Below are positions 1 to 8,285 of a DNA stretch of 64,000 nucleotides, piece by piece. A program made the translations under genes and the position numbers. The notes beneath the pieces were generated by a model. That model ran no database searches and was not told where the DNA came from. It worked only from the letters and a program-made list of their open reading frames with translations. Position 1 is the first letter of the stretch, and every line of letters begins with the position of its first letter. This stretch comes from Pseudomonas umsongensis (GTDB lineage: Bacteria; Pseudomonadota; Gammaproteobacteria; Pseudomonadales; Pseudomonadaceae): NCBI RefSeq assembly GCF_002236105.1, contig NZ_NIWU01000001.1:1798001-1862000 (forward strand), given 5' to 3'.

Positions 1-749
1 TCGTCGGCCATGATTGGCGCCGGGCTCATGGCATTCAGGCGGGTCATGCCAGCGCGGTTGTTGCGCGAAATCGGCTGTTCGATCAGGTCGATGCCATTGG
101 TGCCGAGGATGCGGCAGGCACGCAACGCGACGGCTTCGTCCCACGCCTGATTGACGTCGACCCGCACGCTGGCGCGATCGCCGAGGGCTTTCTTGATCGC
201 AATCACGTGGGCCAGGTCGCGATTGACCTCGCCAGCACCGATTTTCAGCTTGAAGATGCGGTGGCGGCGCAGGTCGAGCATTTTTTCCGCTTCGGCGATG
301 TCCTTTTCGGTGTCGCCGCTGGCCAGGGTCCAGGCCACGGGCAGCGAGTCACGCACGCGGCCGCCCAGCAACTCGCTGACCGGCAGGCCAAGGCGCTTGC
401 CCTGGGCGTCGAGCAGTGCGGTTTCGATACCGGACTTGGCGAAGGTATTGCCACGGATACTGCGCTCCAGGCGCAACATCGCGGCATTGACATTGCCGCT
501 GTCCTGGCCGATCAACAGCGGGGCGAAATGCTTGTCGATGTTGGTCTTGATGCTGTCAGGGCTTTCGTTGCCATAGGCCAGGCCACCGATGGTGGTAGCT
601 TCGCCGATGCCTTCGATGCCATCGGCGCAGCGCACGCGAATGACCACCAGGGTCTGGTTCTGCATGGTGTGCATCGCCAGCTTGTGCGGGCGGATGGTCG
701 GCAGATCGACGATGATCGTCTCGATCGATTCAATGGCTGTAGCAAGCAT
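1..749 (-). CDS. catB: Muconate cycloisomerase CatB, 3' end cut by window edge
   Basis: Converts cis,cis-muconate to muconolactone in the beta-ketoadipate (catechol ortho-cleavage) pathway. The reading frame from the ATG at 749 gives 249 complete codons and runs off the left edge. It carries the enolase-superfamily residues at the numbering I know for muconate lactonizing enzyme: the KLK pair at residues 167 and 169, Asp198 in RVDVNQ, Glu224 in LIEQP and Asp249 in MADE. The capping domain fills residues 1 to about 130. The divergent neighbour is catR, the normal arrangement, so catC and catA probably follow beyond the window. A muconate cycloisomerase of the chlorocatechol type is less likely, given the catR context. 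Confidence 0.93.
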   Translation of the reverse strand, partial: MLATAIESIETIIVDLPTIRPHKLAMHTMQNQTLVVIRVRCADGIEGIGEATTIGGLAYGNESPDSIKTNIDKHFAPLLIGQDSGNVNAAMLRLERSIRGNTFAKSGIETALLDAQGKRLGLPVSELLGGRVRDSLPVAWTLASGDTEKDIAEAEKMLDLRRHRIFKLKIGAGEVNRDLAHVIAIKKALGDRASVRVDVNQAWDEAVALRACRILGTNGIDLIEQPISRNNRAGMTRLNAMSPAPIMAD

Positions 750-835
750 TTCGATACCCGTCAGGTTCTTGAAGTTCTGGAGCTGATTCTCATACGGCTT
801 TTTCCGGGCGGCCAATATAGAATTGGTCTGGCTTG

Positions 836-850
836 ATACCCTGAAGGTAT
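836..850. promoter_or_regulatory. CatR operator (ATAC-N7-GTAT) between catR and catB
   Basis: ATACCCTGAAGGTAT is a perfect ATAC-N7-GTAT dyad, the recognition site known for CatR/CatM/BenM regulators, and also fits the LysR T-N11-A rule. Its centre lies 34 bp before the catR ATG. A candidate catB promoter on the minus strand (TATTGG at 812-817, 17-bp gap, TATGAG at 789-794) would place the dyad near -61, the usual LysR recognition position. The promoter is inferred. The operator is seen directly. Confidence 0.75.
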
Positions 851-876
851 ACAAGCGCTCGACATCCGGAGGCTCC

Positions 877-1773
877 ATGGAACTGCGTCACCTGCGTTAC
901 TTTCAGGTGTTGGCTCAAACCCTTAATTTCACCCGCGCCGCCGAACGCCTGCACATCGCCCAGCCGCCCTTGAGCCGGCAGATCCAGCAGTTGGAAGATG
1001 AACTGGGGGTGATGCTGCTCGAGCGTGGCCGACCGTTGAAGCTGACCGACGCCGGGCGTTTTTTCCATGAGCATTCCACCGCCCTCCTCGACCAGTTGCA
1101 CAAGGTCTGCGACAACACCCGACGCATCGGCCTGGGGGAAAAGACCTGGCTGGGCATCGGCTTTGCGCCTTCGACGCTGTACGGCGTGCTGCCGGAACTG
1201 ATTCGCCGCTTGCGCAGCGGCGAACCGCTGGAACTGGAACTCGGGCTGTCGGAGATGACCACACTGCAGCAGGTACAGGCGCTCAAGGCCGGGCGCATCG
1301 ACGTCGGCTTCGGCCGCATCCGCATCGACGACCCGGCCATCGTCCAGACCGTGCTCACCGAAGACCGACTGGTGGCCGCCCTGCCCGCCGGTCACCCGCT
1401 GCTGGCCGGGCCCGTCAGCCTGCGCGACCTGGCCAAAGAGCCGTTCGTGCTGTACCCCGGCAACCCCCGCCCCAGCTATGCCGACCACGTGATCGCGCTG
1501 TTCGAATCCTATGGGGTGAGCATCCATATTGCGCAATGGACCAACGAGCTGCAGACGGCGATCGGGTTGGTGGGTGCCGGGATAGGGATCACGCTGGTGC
1601 CGGCCTCGGTGCAATTGCTGCACCGCGACGACATCGGTTTCACCCCGCTGCTGGAAGACAACGCCACCTCACCGATCATTCTCAGTCGGCGGGTGGGCGA
1701 CGTTTCACCGGGGTTGAACCATTGCTTGCGGATGATCGACGAGTTGCTGCCACAAACAATCACGCCCCTGTAG
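877..1773 (+). CDS. catR: LysR-type activator of catechol catabolism, CatR
   Basis: Muconate-responsive transcriptional activator of the divergent catB operon and likely repressor of its own gene. The 298-residue product has an N-terminal winged helix-turn-helix (residues 1-60, with ELRHLRYFQVLAQTLNFTRAAERL) and an inducer-binding domain from about 90 to 290. The start at 877 follows a GGAGG ribosome site 6 nt upstream. An in-frame extension to 823 would run through the operator and is rejected. The TAG stop is supplied by the first bases of a REP palindrome. Assignment to CatR rests on family resemblance plus the divergent catB. Confidence 0.9.
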   Translation: MELRHLRYFQVLAQTLNFTRAAERLHIAQPPLSRQIQQLEDELGVMLLERGRPLKLTDAGRFFHEHSTALLDQLHKVCDNTRRIGLGEKTWLGIGFAPSTLYGVLPELIRRLRSGEPLELELGLSEMTTLQQVQALKAGRIDVGFGRIRIDDPAIVQTVLTEDRLVAALPAGHPLLAGPVSLRDLAKEPFVLYPGNPRPSYADHVIALFESYGVSIHIAQWTNELQTAIGLVGAGIGITLVPASVQLLHRDDIGFTPLLEDNATSPIILSRRVGDVSPGLNHCLRMIDELLPQTITPL

Positions 1774-1850
1774 GAGCTGCCGCAGGCTGCGATCTTTTGA
1801 CTTTTTCAAGAGCAAGATCAAAAGATCGCAGCCTGCGGCAGCTCCTACAG
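1768..1850. repeat. REP palindrome pair overlapping the catR stop
   Basis: Two near-perfect inverted arms of about 32 bases (CTGTAGGAGCTGCCGCAGGC and its complement, each extended by TGCGATCTTTTGA) flank a short central sequence. This is the REP-doublet (REPIN) layout common between Pseudomonas genes. It forms a strong hairpin directly after catR and may also end transcription. The TAG in its first bases is the catR stop codon. Confidence 0.85.
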
Positions 1851-1864
1851 AGGCTCGGGAGTAT

Positions 1865-2104
1865 TCAGCCAGCGAATGCCCGGCGCCCGGCTTCCATCTC
1901 GGTGCGCAATTCACCGATGAAGTCAGAGATGGTACGCACGCTGGTCAACTGCTCGGTCGATACACCGGCGATCAGCAGCTTGACTTCCCCGCTGGCGGGA
2001 TCAAAAACCTCGATGCGCAGCAGCCCGCCGCTCTCCGTGCACTCGCAGGCCAGGGGCTCGAAACCGGACTCTACAATGTTGCAAAGGACTGAAATGGGTA
2101 TCAC
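1865..2104 (-). CDS. DUF1652 family protein
   Basis: Small 79-residue protein of the Pseudomonas DUF1652 family, function unknown. The family-like core is CNIVESGFEPLACEC followed by EVFDPASGEVKLLIAGV and SEFIGELR-type ends. I chose the GTG start at 2104 because GGAGG lies 8 nt before it and the result has the usual family length. An upstream ATG at 2218 would add 38 residues unlike the family. It is convergent with catR, separated only by the REP palindrome. Confidence 0.7.
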   Translation of the reverse strand: MIPISVLCNIVESGFEPLACECTESGGLLRIEVFDPASGEVKLLIAGVSTEQLTSVRTISDFIGELRTEMEAGRRAFAG

Positions 2105-2214
2105 GGCCGATGCCTCCGTGGCAGTTGAACGGGACGGACCCAATGAGGATAGATGCAATTTGCCGATTCCGCGCCAGTCGATACTGTTAACTGCCCCGCA
2201 TTTTCGGCCTTTGC

Positions 2215-3114
2215 TCAATGGCTATTGTCTTTCCAGATCCAGTTCCAGATCCCCGGCAACTGCGCCGGCTGTGAACTGTCGCGCAACGTACGCGCCATGG
2301 CGGCCCGTTGCAGCGCGGCGGTATCGTCATAAAACGCTATTGGGGCAGTCCTGACCCCCGTCGCCCGGGCACTGTCGAGAAGGATCTGCAGGTATTCACG
2401 GGTATGCCGCGCGGTGTAGCGATTGAGGTCGTGGAACGTCACCACCACCGGAATCACCCCGTCTACCATCGGCAGCTCGCCCCGGGCAATGCGCTCGCGA
2501 ACCTCGGACATCGAACGCAGCATATGCGCGCGGCGCCGGGGGCTGGCGTTGAAGCCCCAGATCTTGCCGTCATTGGCGCTCAGGTCGGTCAGCAGCACAT
2601 GCAGGCCATGCTGCTGGTAAGCGGCGAAGGTGCGTTTGTCGTAGCTCCAGAATGGCGGGCGCAGCAGGGTCGGCGGCGCACCGGTGATCGCGGCGATGTC
2701 GGCGCACCCATCTGTGAGCGCCTGCTCCAGCTCTTGCGCGTTGAGCGAGCGATGATTGGTGTGCGAGGGCGTGGCCGTGTGGAAGGCCAGGATGTGCCCG
2801 GCATCGCGCTCGCGGTGCATGACCGCCCGCCCGATGTCACTGGCGCCAGCCCGCGAGGCACGGGTCTGCACGAAAAACACCGCCTTGATGCCGGGTTGCA
2901 CAGGATTGATCGCCAGGCTGTCGAGCACGGTCTCGGTCGGGTTCCAGAAACTCGAGGCGCTGGGGCCATCGTCGAAGGTCAGCAAAAAGCGGATCGGTGG
3001 TTGCGTGCGCAACGCCTGTTCGGTTTGCGGCGTCATTTCAATGGGTGCGGCGATACAGCCCAGCAGACTGGCTGCCATGGCGAGCACCGATAGAACCTTG
3101 ATCAACTGTTTCAT
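2215..3114 (-). CDS. Polysaccharide deacetylase (NodB domain) lipoprotein
   Basis: Probable cell-envelope carbohydrate esterase 4 enzyme that removes N-acetyl groups from a polysaccharide. The 299-residue product begins with a lipoprotein signal (MKQLIKVLSVLAMAASLLGC, lipidated Cys20). The NodB domain shows TFDDGP at residues 46-51 with the two catalytic Asp, a later FHTATPSHTNH stretch resembling the metal-binding HxxxH, and RPPFW, the third NodB motif. AAGG precedes the chosen ATG, and a longer frame to 3243 lacks a signal peptide. It is divergent from the SRAP gene. The substrate is not evident from its neighbours. Confidence 0.85.
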   Translation of the reverse strand: MKQLIKVLSVLAMAASLLGCIAAPIEMTPQTEQALRTQPPIRFLLTFDDGPSASSFWNPTETVLDSLAINPVQPGIKAVFFVQTRASRAGASDIGRAVMHRERDAGHILAFHTATPSHTNHRSLNAQELEQALTDGCADIAAITGAPPTLLRPPFWSYDKRTFAAYQQHGLHVLLTDLSANDGKIWGFNASPRRRAHMLRSMSEVRERIARGELPMVDGVIPVVVTFHDLNRYTARHTREYLQILLDSARATGVRTAPIAFYDDTAALQRAAMARTLRDSSQPAQLPGIWNWIWKDNSH

Positions 3115-3277
3115 GTTTTGCCTTGAGCCAGACCCCACGACGGTGGGACGAGGTTGGATAAGGTACACAGTGTTTGGTTCCGCCGCTCCCCACACCTCTG
3201 TAGGAGCGAGCAGGGGTTGGGTCAACGCAAAGGATTTAGACATCTATGCTGAACACACCAGCCGGAGGGTTTTATCA

Positions 3278-3961
3278 ATGTGCGGACGCTTGTCGCAATA
3301 CCGGGGCATTCGCGATTTCGTGGCGGTGCTGAGCATTCCCGACGCCTTGATCAACCACGTTGGCGATCAACCACTGGCTCGCTACAACGCTGCGCCCACC
3401 ACCCAGCTGGCGCTGTTGCATCTGGAGAACGATGGCTTGCATGCCGATTCGCAGCGCTGGGGCTGGCGGCCGCACTGGGCGAAGGATCGTGCGGCGCCGA
3501 TCAATGCGCGCGTCGAGAAAGTCGCCCACGGCCCGTTCTTTCGAGCCATCTGGCCCCATCGCGCTATCTGCCCGGTCGACAACTGGTTCGAATGGGTCGA
3601 TGCCGGGGACGGCACGCGGCAACCCTGGCTGATTCGCCGACGTGACCAAGGGCCGGTCTTCTGTGCGGCAATCGGGCAGTTTCCGCAGGGTGGTGCAGCC
3701 CCCAGGGATGACGACGGCTTTGTCATCATCACGGCCGATAGCGCCGGCGGCATGCTGGACGTTCATGATCGCCGTCCGGTGGTGTTCAGCCCGGAACTGG
3801 CCCGCGAATGGCTGGACCCGGCGACGCCCAGGGAGCGGGCCGAACAGATGGTGCTGCTACAGGGGGAAGGCAGTGATGCTTTTGAGTGGTACCGGGTCGA
3901 TAAGGCTGTGGGCAACGTCAGGAATCAGGGGGCCGGGTTGATTGACGCATTGAAGGTATGA
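3278..3961 (+). CDS. SOS response-associated peptidase / abasic-site shield (SRAP, HMCES/YedK family)
   Basis: SRAP proteins form a thiazolidine DNA-protein crosslink with abasic sites in single-stranded DNA through Cys2, exposed after Met removal. The 227-residue protein starts MCGRL, with Cys2 in place. The other conserved residues are Asn37 in RYNAAPT, Glu105 in WFEW and His163 in DVHDRRPVV. GGAGG lies 7 nt before the ATG. The gene's TGA overlaps an ATG (ATGA at 3958-3961), implying translational coupling to the next, apparently damaged, lipoprotein gene. Confidence 0.92.
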   Translation: MCGRLSQYRGIRDFVAVLSIPDALINHVGDQPLARYNAAPTTQLALLHLENDGLHADSQRWGWRPHWAKDRAAPINARVEKVAHGPFFRAIWPHRAICPVDNWFEWVDAGDGTRQPWLIRRRDQGPVFCAAIGQFPQGGAAPRDDDGFVIITADSAGGMLDVHDRRPVVFSPELAREWLDPATPRERAEQMVLLQGEGSDAFEWYRVDKAVGNVRNQGAGLIDALKV

Positions 3962-3986
3962 ACACCCCTAAAACATTGGCACTTTG

Positions 3987-4412
3987 ATGCTCCTCACCGC
4001 TTGTCAGACAACGTCAGGGGCTTACATACATTTGCCAGAGCTGCGGCTAGGATTCGCGCCGTATTTCCAGTGGTATACCAAGTTGACCAAAGAGTCAGCA
4101 ACAAAGGAAATTCCTTACATCAAGCCCTTGCAGAGAACTCAATTGCGCGACGATTTCACCAATAATCAAGTCGCGAGTCTGGCGTGCATTTATCTAACAA
4201 AGACAGAGCACTACCAACTCGACCATTTCATCGGGCAGTACATTCAGACCCGTAGCCTGCTTTCAATTCCCAATATCAAGCAAGTCCTGGGTTCAATCCT
4301 CGAACGCTATCCGGGTAAATCCCCGGTCATGGTCAACGAGTTGAATGCGTGGATCGACAGGAAGCTGGGTTATCGGGCCACTCATCCCGACTTTTCGCAG
4401 TTGCTGGAATAA
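3987..4412 (+). CDS. Small hypothetical protein, probably a lipoprotein whose signal is broken by a frameshift
   Basis: The open frame starts MLLTACQTTSG and continues for 141 residues without a domain I recognise. LTAC looks like a lipobox but has almost no signal peptide before it. The ATG overlapping the SRAP stop (3958) reads MNTPKTLAL and hits TGA at 3985-3987. A change of one base near there would join MNTPKTLALL to MLLTACQTTSG, a textbook lipoprotein signal. So the native start is probably 3958, and this copy is frameshifted (mutation, sequencing error or phase variation). The gene is more AT-rich than its neighbours. A periplasmic immunity-like or binding role is possible but unsupported. 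Confidence 0.55.
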   Translation: MLLTACQTTSGAYIHLPELRLGFAPYFQWYTKLTKESATKEIPYIKPLQRTQLRDDFTNNQVASLACIYLTKTEHYQLDHFIGQYIQTRSLLSIPNIKQVLGSILERYPGKSPVMVNELNAWIDRKLGYRATHPDFSQLLE

Positions 4413-4485
4413 GCTCGAAGCCCCCGCTCGATGCGTAATGCTGTTCACTTAGGCATGGGGGTTGAATAGGGATTGGGGGGGGGGG

Positions 4486-4798
4486 CATATCCATTGCTGC
4501 GGTAACGGCCAGCTAGGGTTCCGCTTTTACAGCGGGTCACTTTGAAAAGCGGAACGCCGCCCGGCGCAAAGTAACCAAACGCTCTTGCCCCACCACTCGG
4601 TGCCTCGCCTAGGCTCGGCATGCCAGAACGAAGGCATTGCTCCGTGGGTCGCCGCGATGGGCCGTCCCTGGCCCAGCGCGGCTAAACCGGCGTCCTGCCG
4701 GTTTAGCCACTGCGCAATGCCTGCGTTCGGCAAGCGTGGTTAACAGGGCGCTCGCGATCAACAGCAAGCGAGGCGGCCTTAAAGCCGACCTGCTTTTG
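4486..4798. repeat. Long intergenic repeat, single arm (copy A)
   Basis: This stretch, from CATATCCATTGCTGCGGTAA to the GAGGCGGCC region, repeats with small changes at 4947-5250, inverted at 5395-5700 and 13785-14122, and in part at 13519-13650 and 35134-35368. It holds several internal hairpins (for example CCGGCGTCCTGCCGG). Short open frames in it read the repeat itself and are not genes. It begins at an 11-base G run (4475-4485). Confidence 0.75.
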
Positions 4799-4814
4799 GT
4801 GATGCCTGTGTTTT

Positions 4815-4870
4815 GATCGTTCCCACGCTCTGCGTGGGAATGCCGCCAGGGACGCTCTGCGTTCCGCTGA
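4815..4870. repeat. Half copy of the GATCGTTCCCACGC repeat
   Basis: GATCGTTCCCACGCTCTGCG and the following GGGACGCTCTGCGTTCC match the left arm of complete palindromes at 22683-22795 and 46243-46355. A further fragment lies at 56331-56357. Only one arm is present here. Confidence 0.7.
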
Positions 4871-4946
4871 CGACGCGTTAATTCAGCCGTACGCAACGGT
4901 GATGCGGGGCGTCACAGGAAGCTATGTGTGAAATTGGTTGTCGGAG

Positions 4947-5700
4947 TGCATATCCATTGCTGCGGTAACGGCCACTTATGGTTTCGCTTTTACAGCGACT
5001 CCCTTTTTCAGACGCCAAAAAGGAAGCAAAAGGCTTTGCCCCACCACTCGGTGCCTCGCTTAGGCTCGGCATGCCCTCTCTCCGGCATTGCTCCGTGGGT
5101 CGCCGCGATGGGCCGTCCCTGGCCCAGCGCGGCTAAACCGGCGTCCTGCCGGTTTCCCCACTGCGCAATGCCTGCGTTAGGCCATCGTGGTTAACGGGGC
5201 ATCCAGATCAAAATCAAAAGCGAGGCGGCCTTAAAGCCGATCTGACTTTTACGGGTGTAACTGATTCCCTGTGGGAGCGAGCCTGCTCGCGATGAACGTC
5301 CAGACAACGCGATCATCCAGACAGGGCGCGTCATCGTTGACGACCATCGCGAGCAGGCTCGCTCCCACAGGGGACTGCGGACAGCCTTGCAATCAGGTCG
5401 GCTGTCAGGCCGCCTCGCTTTCGCGTTTGATCTTGATCTGGCTTTTGATTTTCTTGCCCCATCGAGAGGCCGAGTGGAGGTTCTGCGCAGTGGGTAAACC
5501 GGCAAGGATGCCGGTTTAGCCGCGCTGGGCCAGGGATGGCCCATCGCGGCGACCCACGGAGCAGGACCGGAGCGAGGCACCGAACGCCAGGGGCAAGAGC
5601 CCTTGGTTACTTAGGGCCGGGCGGCGTTCCGTTCTTCCAAGTGACTCGCTGTAAGAGCGAAACCCTAAGTGGCCGTTACCGCAGCAACGGATATACACCC
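4947..5700. repeat. Large composite palindrome (two long-repeat arms around a REP pair)
   Basis: A forward arm (4947-5250) and an inverted arm (5395-5700) of the long intergenic repeat flank a REP doublet at 5268-5372. The whole unit is an imperfect palindrome of about 750 bases. A truncated copy, inverted as judged from its central REP unit, lies at 13519-14122. No protein-coding gene is supported in 4413-5716. Confidence 0.75.
5268..5372. repeat. REP doublet inside the composite palindrome
   Basis: Inverted arms CCTGTGGGAGCGAGCCTGCT and its complement enclose about 50 bases. That central sequence (GAACGTCCAGACAACGCGAT onward) recurs in reverse orientation inside 13668-13769, showing that the two composite repeats are the same unit turned around. 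Confidence 0.85.
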
Positions 5701-5716
5701 AATCCATATATGTCGC

Positions 5717-5863
5717 TCAGAACTTGCGATCAGGCTCCGACAATTCCGTGCCATCGTCGGGATGTTTCCAATCCGGCACCGAACGCTTCTGCTGTTGGAT
5801 TTCTTCTTCCGTCGGCTCATCCATGTCGTCTTCGGGATCCGGTTTTTTTTGCTCTATTGCCAT
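5717..5863 (-). CDS. Small acidic hypothetical protein
   Basis: A 48-residue, highly charged protein (MAIEQKKPDPEDDMDEPTEE at the start, ending EPDRKF). It has no signal peptide, no membrane segment and no domain I recognise. GAGGTG lies 7 nt before the ATG, a good ribosome site, which is the main support for a real gene. It ends just beyond the composite repeat. Longer in-frame readings to 6238 run antisense over azlD and are rejected. Confidence 0.6.
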   Translation of the reverse strand: MAIEQKKPDPEDDMDEPTEEEIQQQKRSVPDWKHPDDGTELSEPDRKF

Positions 5864-5931
5864 GGTTTCACCTCTCTTCCTGAAGGGATCGGTCATCAAC
5901 TCTAAGCGTAGAACAATTTCCCCTGCCCGGC

Positions 5932-6246
5932 TCACAGCCACCAACGCAGCAAAAAGAAAAAGCCCATGCTCAACAGCATGCTGAGCAAGGTGTTGCGGGT
6001 GTACAGCACCAGGCCGACGGCCACCAGCGAACTGATCAGGTAGGGATTGTCCCATTGCAGGTTCAGTTGCTTGTCCGGCATGAACACGATCGGCCCGCAG
6101 ATCGCCGTCAACATGCCGGGCACGGCGAACCCCAGGAACTGCCGGGCATTGCTGCTCAAGCGCAGCGGCAGGCGCGGCTCCAGGAACACATAGCGGTTGA
6201 GAAACACCAGGACGCCCATGCCGATAATCACTGCCCAAACCATCAT
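5932..6246 (-). CDS. azlD: AzlD family branched-chain amino acid export subunit
   Basis: Small membrane partner of AzlC in the LIV-E type exporter of branched-chain amino acids. The 104-residue product is almost entirely hydrophobic with about four membrane segments (around residues 2-20, 38-56, 68-84 and 86-103). Its start codon overlaps the azlC stop by 4 bases (ATGA), so the two are translated together. Substrate specificity is inferred from the family only. Confidence 0.85.
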   Translation of the reverse strand: MMVWAVIIGMGVLVFLNRYVFLEPRLPLRLSSNARQFLGFAVPGMLTAICGPIVFMPDKQLNLQWDNPYLISSLVAVGLVLYTRNTLLSMLLSMGFFFLLRWWL

Positions 6247-6941
6247 GTGCGCGCTCCCTGGAATTTGTTGCAGATAAAACCCGCGGTCATGCCGGCAAGT
6301 CCCGACAGCACCAGGGCCGAGCCCCATTGCCAATAGCTGAACAGCACCGAGCAGAACAGCGAGACCGCGACACAGACCACCGTCGGGACGTTGCGCACCA
6401 CGGGGGTGATCAGGGCGATGAAGGTGGCAGCGATGGAAAAGTCCAGACCCAGGTGTTCCAGGCCGGGGATGCTGCTGCCTAGCACGATGCCTGCCAGGGT
6501 GAAGAGGTTCCAGGCCACGTAGAACGTCAAGCCGACACCCAAAGCGTACCAGCGATCGAACTGCTGTTTGTCGTGCTGGCTGGTCAGGGCGAACAGCTCA
6601 TCGGTGAGCAAAAAGCCCAGCCCCGCTCGCCAGCGACCCGGCAATGGCGAGATCACCGAACGCATGCTCATCCCGTAGAGCAGATGCTGGGAGGTCAGCA
6701 ACAAGGTGGTCAGCAAGATCGAAAAGATCCCGGCCCCGCCCTTGAGCATACCAATGGCCACCAACTGCGCGGCGCCGGCGAACACGATGCTCGACAAGCC
6801 CTGGCCTTGCAGCGGTGTGAGGTTGGCTTCGATGGCCATGGAGCCGGCCAGCAGGCCCCAAGGGGCTGTCGCCAGGGATAACGGCATGATCGCCACGGCG
6901 CCACGCAAGAATGCGCTGCGCGGCAAATGTGAGTTGGACAT
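6243..6941 (-). CDS. azlC: AzlC family amino acid exporter, large subunit
   Basis: Inner-membrane permease of 232 residues. The family hallmarks are visible: an N-terminal RGAVAIMPLSLATAPWGLLA segment, an FAGAAQLVAIGML helix and the LLTSQHLLYGMSMR loop with LLTDELFALT following. I take the ATG at 6941 as start. A TTG 12 nt upstream is possible, and no strong ribosome site distinguishes them. The gene heads a two-gene azlCD operon. No dedicated Lrp-type regulator is adjacent. Confidence 0.88.
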   Translation of the reverse strand: MSNSHLPRSAFLRGAVAIMPLSLATAPWGLLAGSMAIEANLTPLQGQGLSSIVFAGAAQLVAIGMLKGGAGIFSILLTTLLLTSQHLLYGMSMRSVISPLPGRWRAGLGFLLTDELFALTSQHDKQQFDRWYALGVGLTFYVAWNLFTLAGIVLGSSIPGLEHLGLDFSIAATFIALITPVVRNVPTVVCVAVSLFCSVLFSYWQWGSALVLSGLAGMTAGFICNKFQGART

Positions 6942-7348
6942 AACGCTCTGCAACCAGGGAAAGACCTGAGACTGTGCCAGCAGTCACGGCCGATGGCTTG
7001 AACAATCTTGCGCACTTGGGCCAATCACAGGCTGGCGCGGCATTTTCCCGATGTTGGTGATTGACAAACAGCGCGCCGGCTTTTAAAACTGGGCGCCTAA
7101 TTCAGGGTGTAAGCAAAAATGTCCGCAACCTTCAATCTCGACACTTCCGTTGTTGGCTTGACAGCCAAGGCGCTAGTTCGCGTTGCGCGCACCCTCAAAT
7201 CGAAGAAACAGTCGCTCATGTGACCGGGGCGCGCTGTCCCGTCAGATGAGCTGACAGGACATTGAGCGCGACGGACCACCCTCCCCTTGCTTACTTCCTA
7301 CTACGCTTCTGACGGTGACGAAATCGGTCGACCATCAGGAGAAAGTGC
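6942..7348. other. Intergenic stretch without a recognised gene
   Basis: About 400 bases separate azlC from the divergent dihydrodipicolinate-synthase-like gene. I see no conserved frame, RNA gene or REP unit. The stretch should carry both promoters. TTGACA at 7158-7163 is a possible -35 box, without a clear -10 partner. Confidence 0.4.
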
Positions 7349-8224
7349 ATGTCATCGTTTCAAGGTATCTGGGTTCCCCTCGTCACACCGTTCCACAATG
7401 GCGCCATCGATTTCGTCGGATTGCGCCGGCTGGTCAGCCATCTGCTCGAAGAAGGTGTCGACGGCCTGATCGTCTGTGGCACCACAGGCGAACCGGCGGC
7501 CATGGGCAAGCACGAGCAGCTGGCGGTGCTCGATGCGGTGCTGGAACAAGTGCCGGCCCGGCAGGTCGTCATGGGTCTGGCCGGCAACAACCTGATCGAG
7601 CTGCTGCACTTTCAGGAGGAAATTCTCAAGCGCCCGCTGGCCGGCCTGCTGGTGCCGCCGCCCTATTACATCCGGCCCTCCCAGGCGGGGCTCGAAGCGT
7701 TTTTCCAGACGGTCGCCGACGCTTCCAGCGTGCCGTTGATCCTGTACGACATCCCCTACCGCACCGGCGTAGCCTTCGAACAGTCGACCTTGCTGAACAT
7801 CGTCGCCCATGAGCGCATCGTCGCGATCAAGGACTGCGGCGGCAACCTGGGCAACACCCTGGCCTTGCTGGCCAGCGGTAAGGTCGATGTGCTGTGCGGT
7901 GAAGACAACCAGATCTTCAATGCCCTGTGCCTGGGTGCCAAAGGTGCGATTGCCGCGTCGGCCCATGTCCATCCGCACCTTTTCGTGGCGTTGTATCGAC
8001 AGATTCGCGACAACCAGCTGGCGGCCGGTCGGGCAACATTCTTCCAGCTTCTGCCACTGATCCAGAGCCTGTTCATCGAGCCCAACCCGGCGCCGGTGAA
8101 AACCGCGCTGGCGCTGCAAGGCTTGATCACTGATGAGCTGCGTGCACCGATGCAACGCAGCAGCGATGCCATGGTCGGTCGTTTGAAGGAGGTGCTCGGC
8201 GTGCTGGGCAGCGACAATCGATAG
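7349..8224 (+). CDS. Dihydrodipicolinate synthase (DapA) family aldolase
   Basis: A 291-residue class I aldolase of the DapA/N-acetylneuraminate-lyase superfamily. The GTTGE phosphate/carboxylate loop is at residues 44-48, the catalytic Tyr133 in ILYDIPYRTG and the Schiff-base Lys161 in AIKDCGGN. AGGAG precedes the ATG. It is probably not the housekeeping lysine enzyme, since it is not near a lysine or nlpB/bamC gene. Sugar-acid or hydroxyproline-type lyase activity is possible. It precedes a small membrane protein gene in the same direction after a 61-base gap. Confidence 0.85.
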   Translation: MSSFQGIWVPLVTPFHNGAIDFVGLRRLVSHLLEEGVDGLIVCGTTGEPAAMGKHEQLAVLDAVLEQVPARQVVMGLAGNNLIELLHFQEEILKRPLAGLLVPPPYYIRPSQAGLEAFFQTVADASSVPLILYDIPYRTGVAFEQSTLLNIVAHERIVAIKDCGGNLGNTLALLASGKVDVLCGEDNQIFNALCLGAKGAIAASAHVHPHLFVALYRQIRDNQLAAGRATFFQLLPLIQSLFIEPNPAPVKTALALQGLITDELRAPMQRSSDAMVGRLKEVLGVLGSDNR

Positions 8225-8285
8225 AGTGCCAGGCGCCCGCGCGAGTACGATGGAGCGATTCGACTGACGCGCCAGGGGGGGCGAC

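Noticed and set aside
790..1623. A 277-residue minus-strand frame
   Set aside because: Antisense to catR and composition typical of a shadow frame.
5191..5580. A 129-residue minus-strand frame
   Set aside because: Also a translation of the palindromic repeat, including REP-derived residues.
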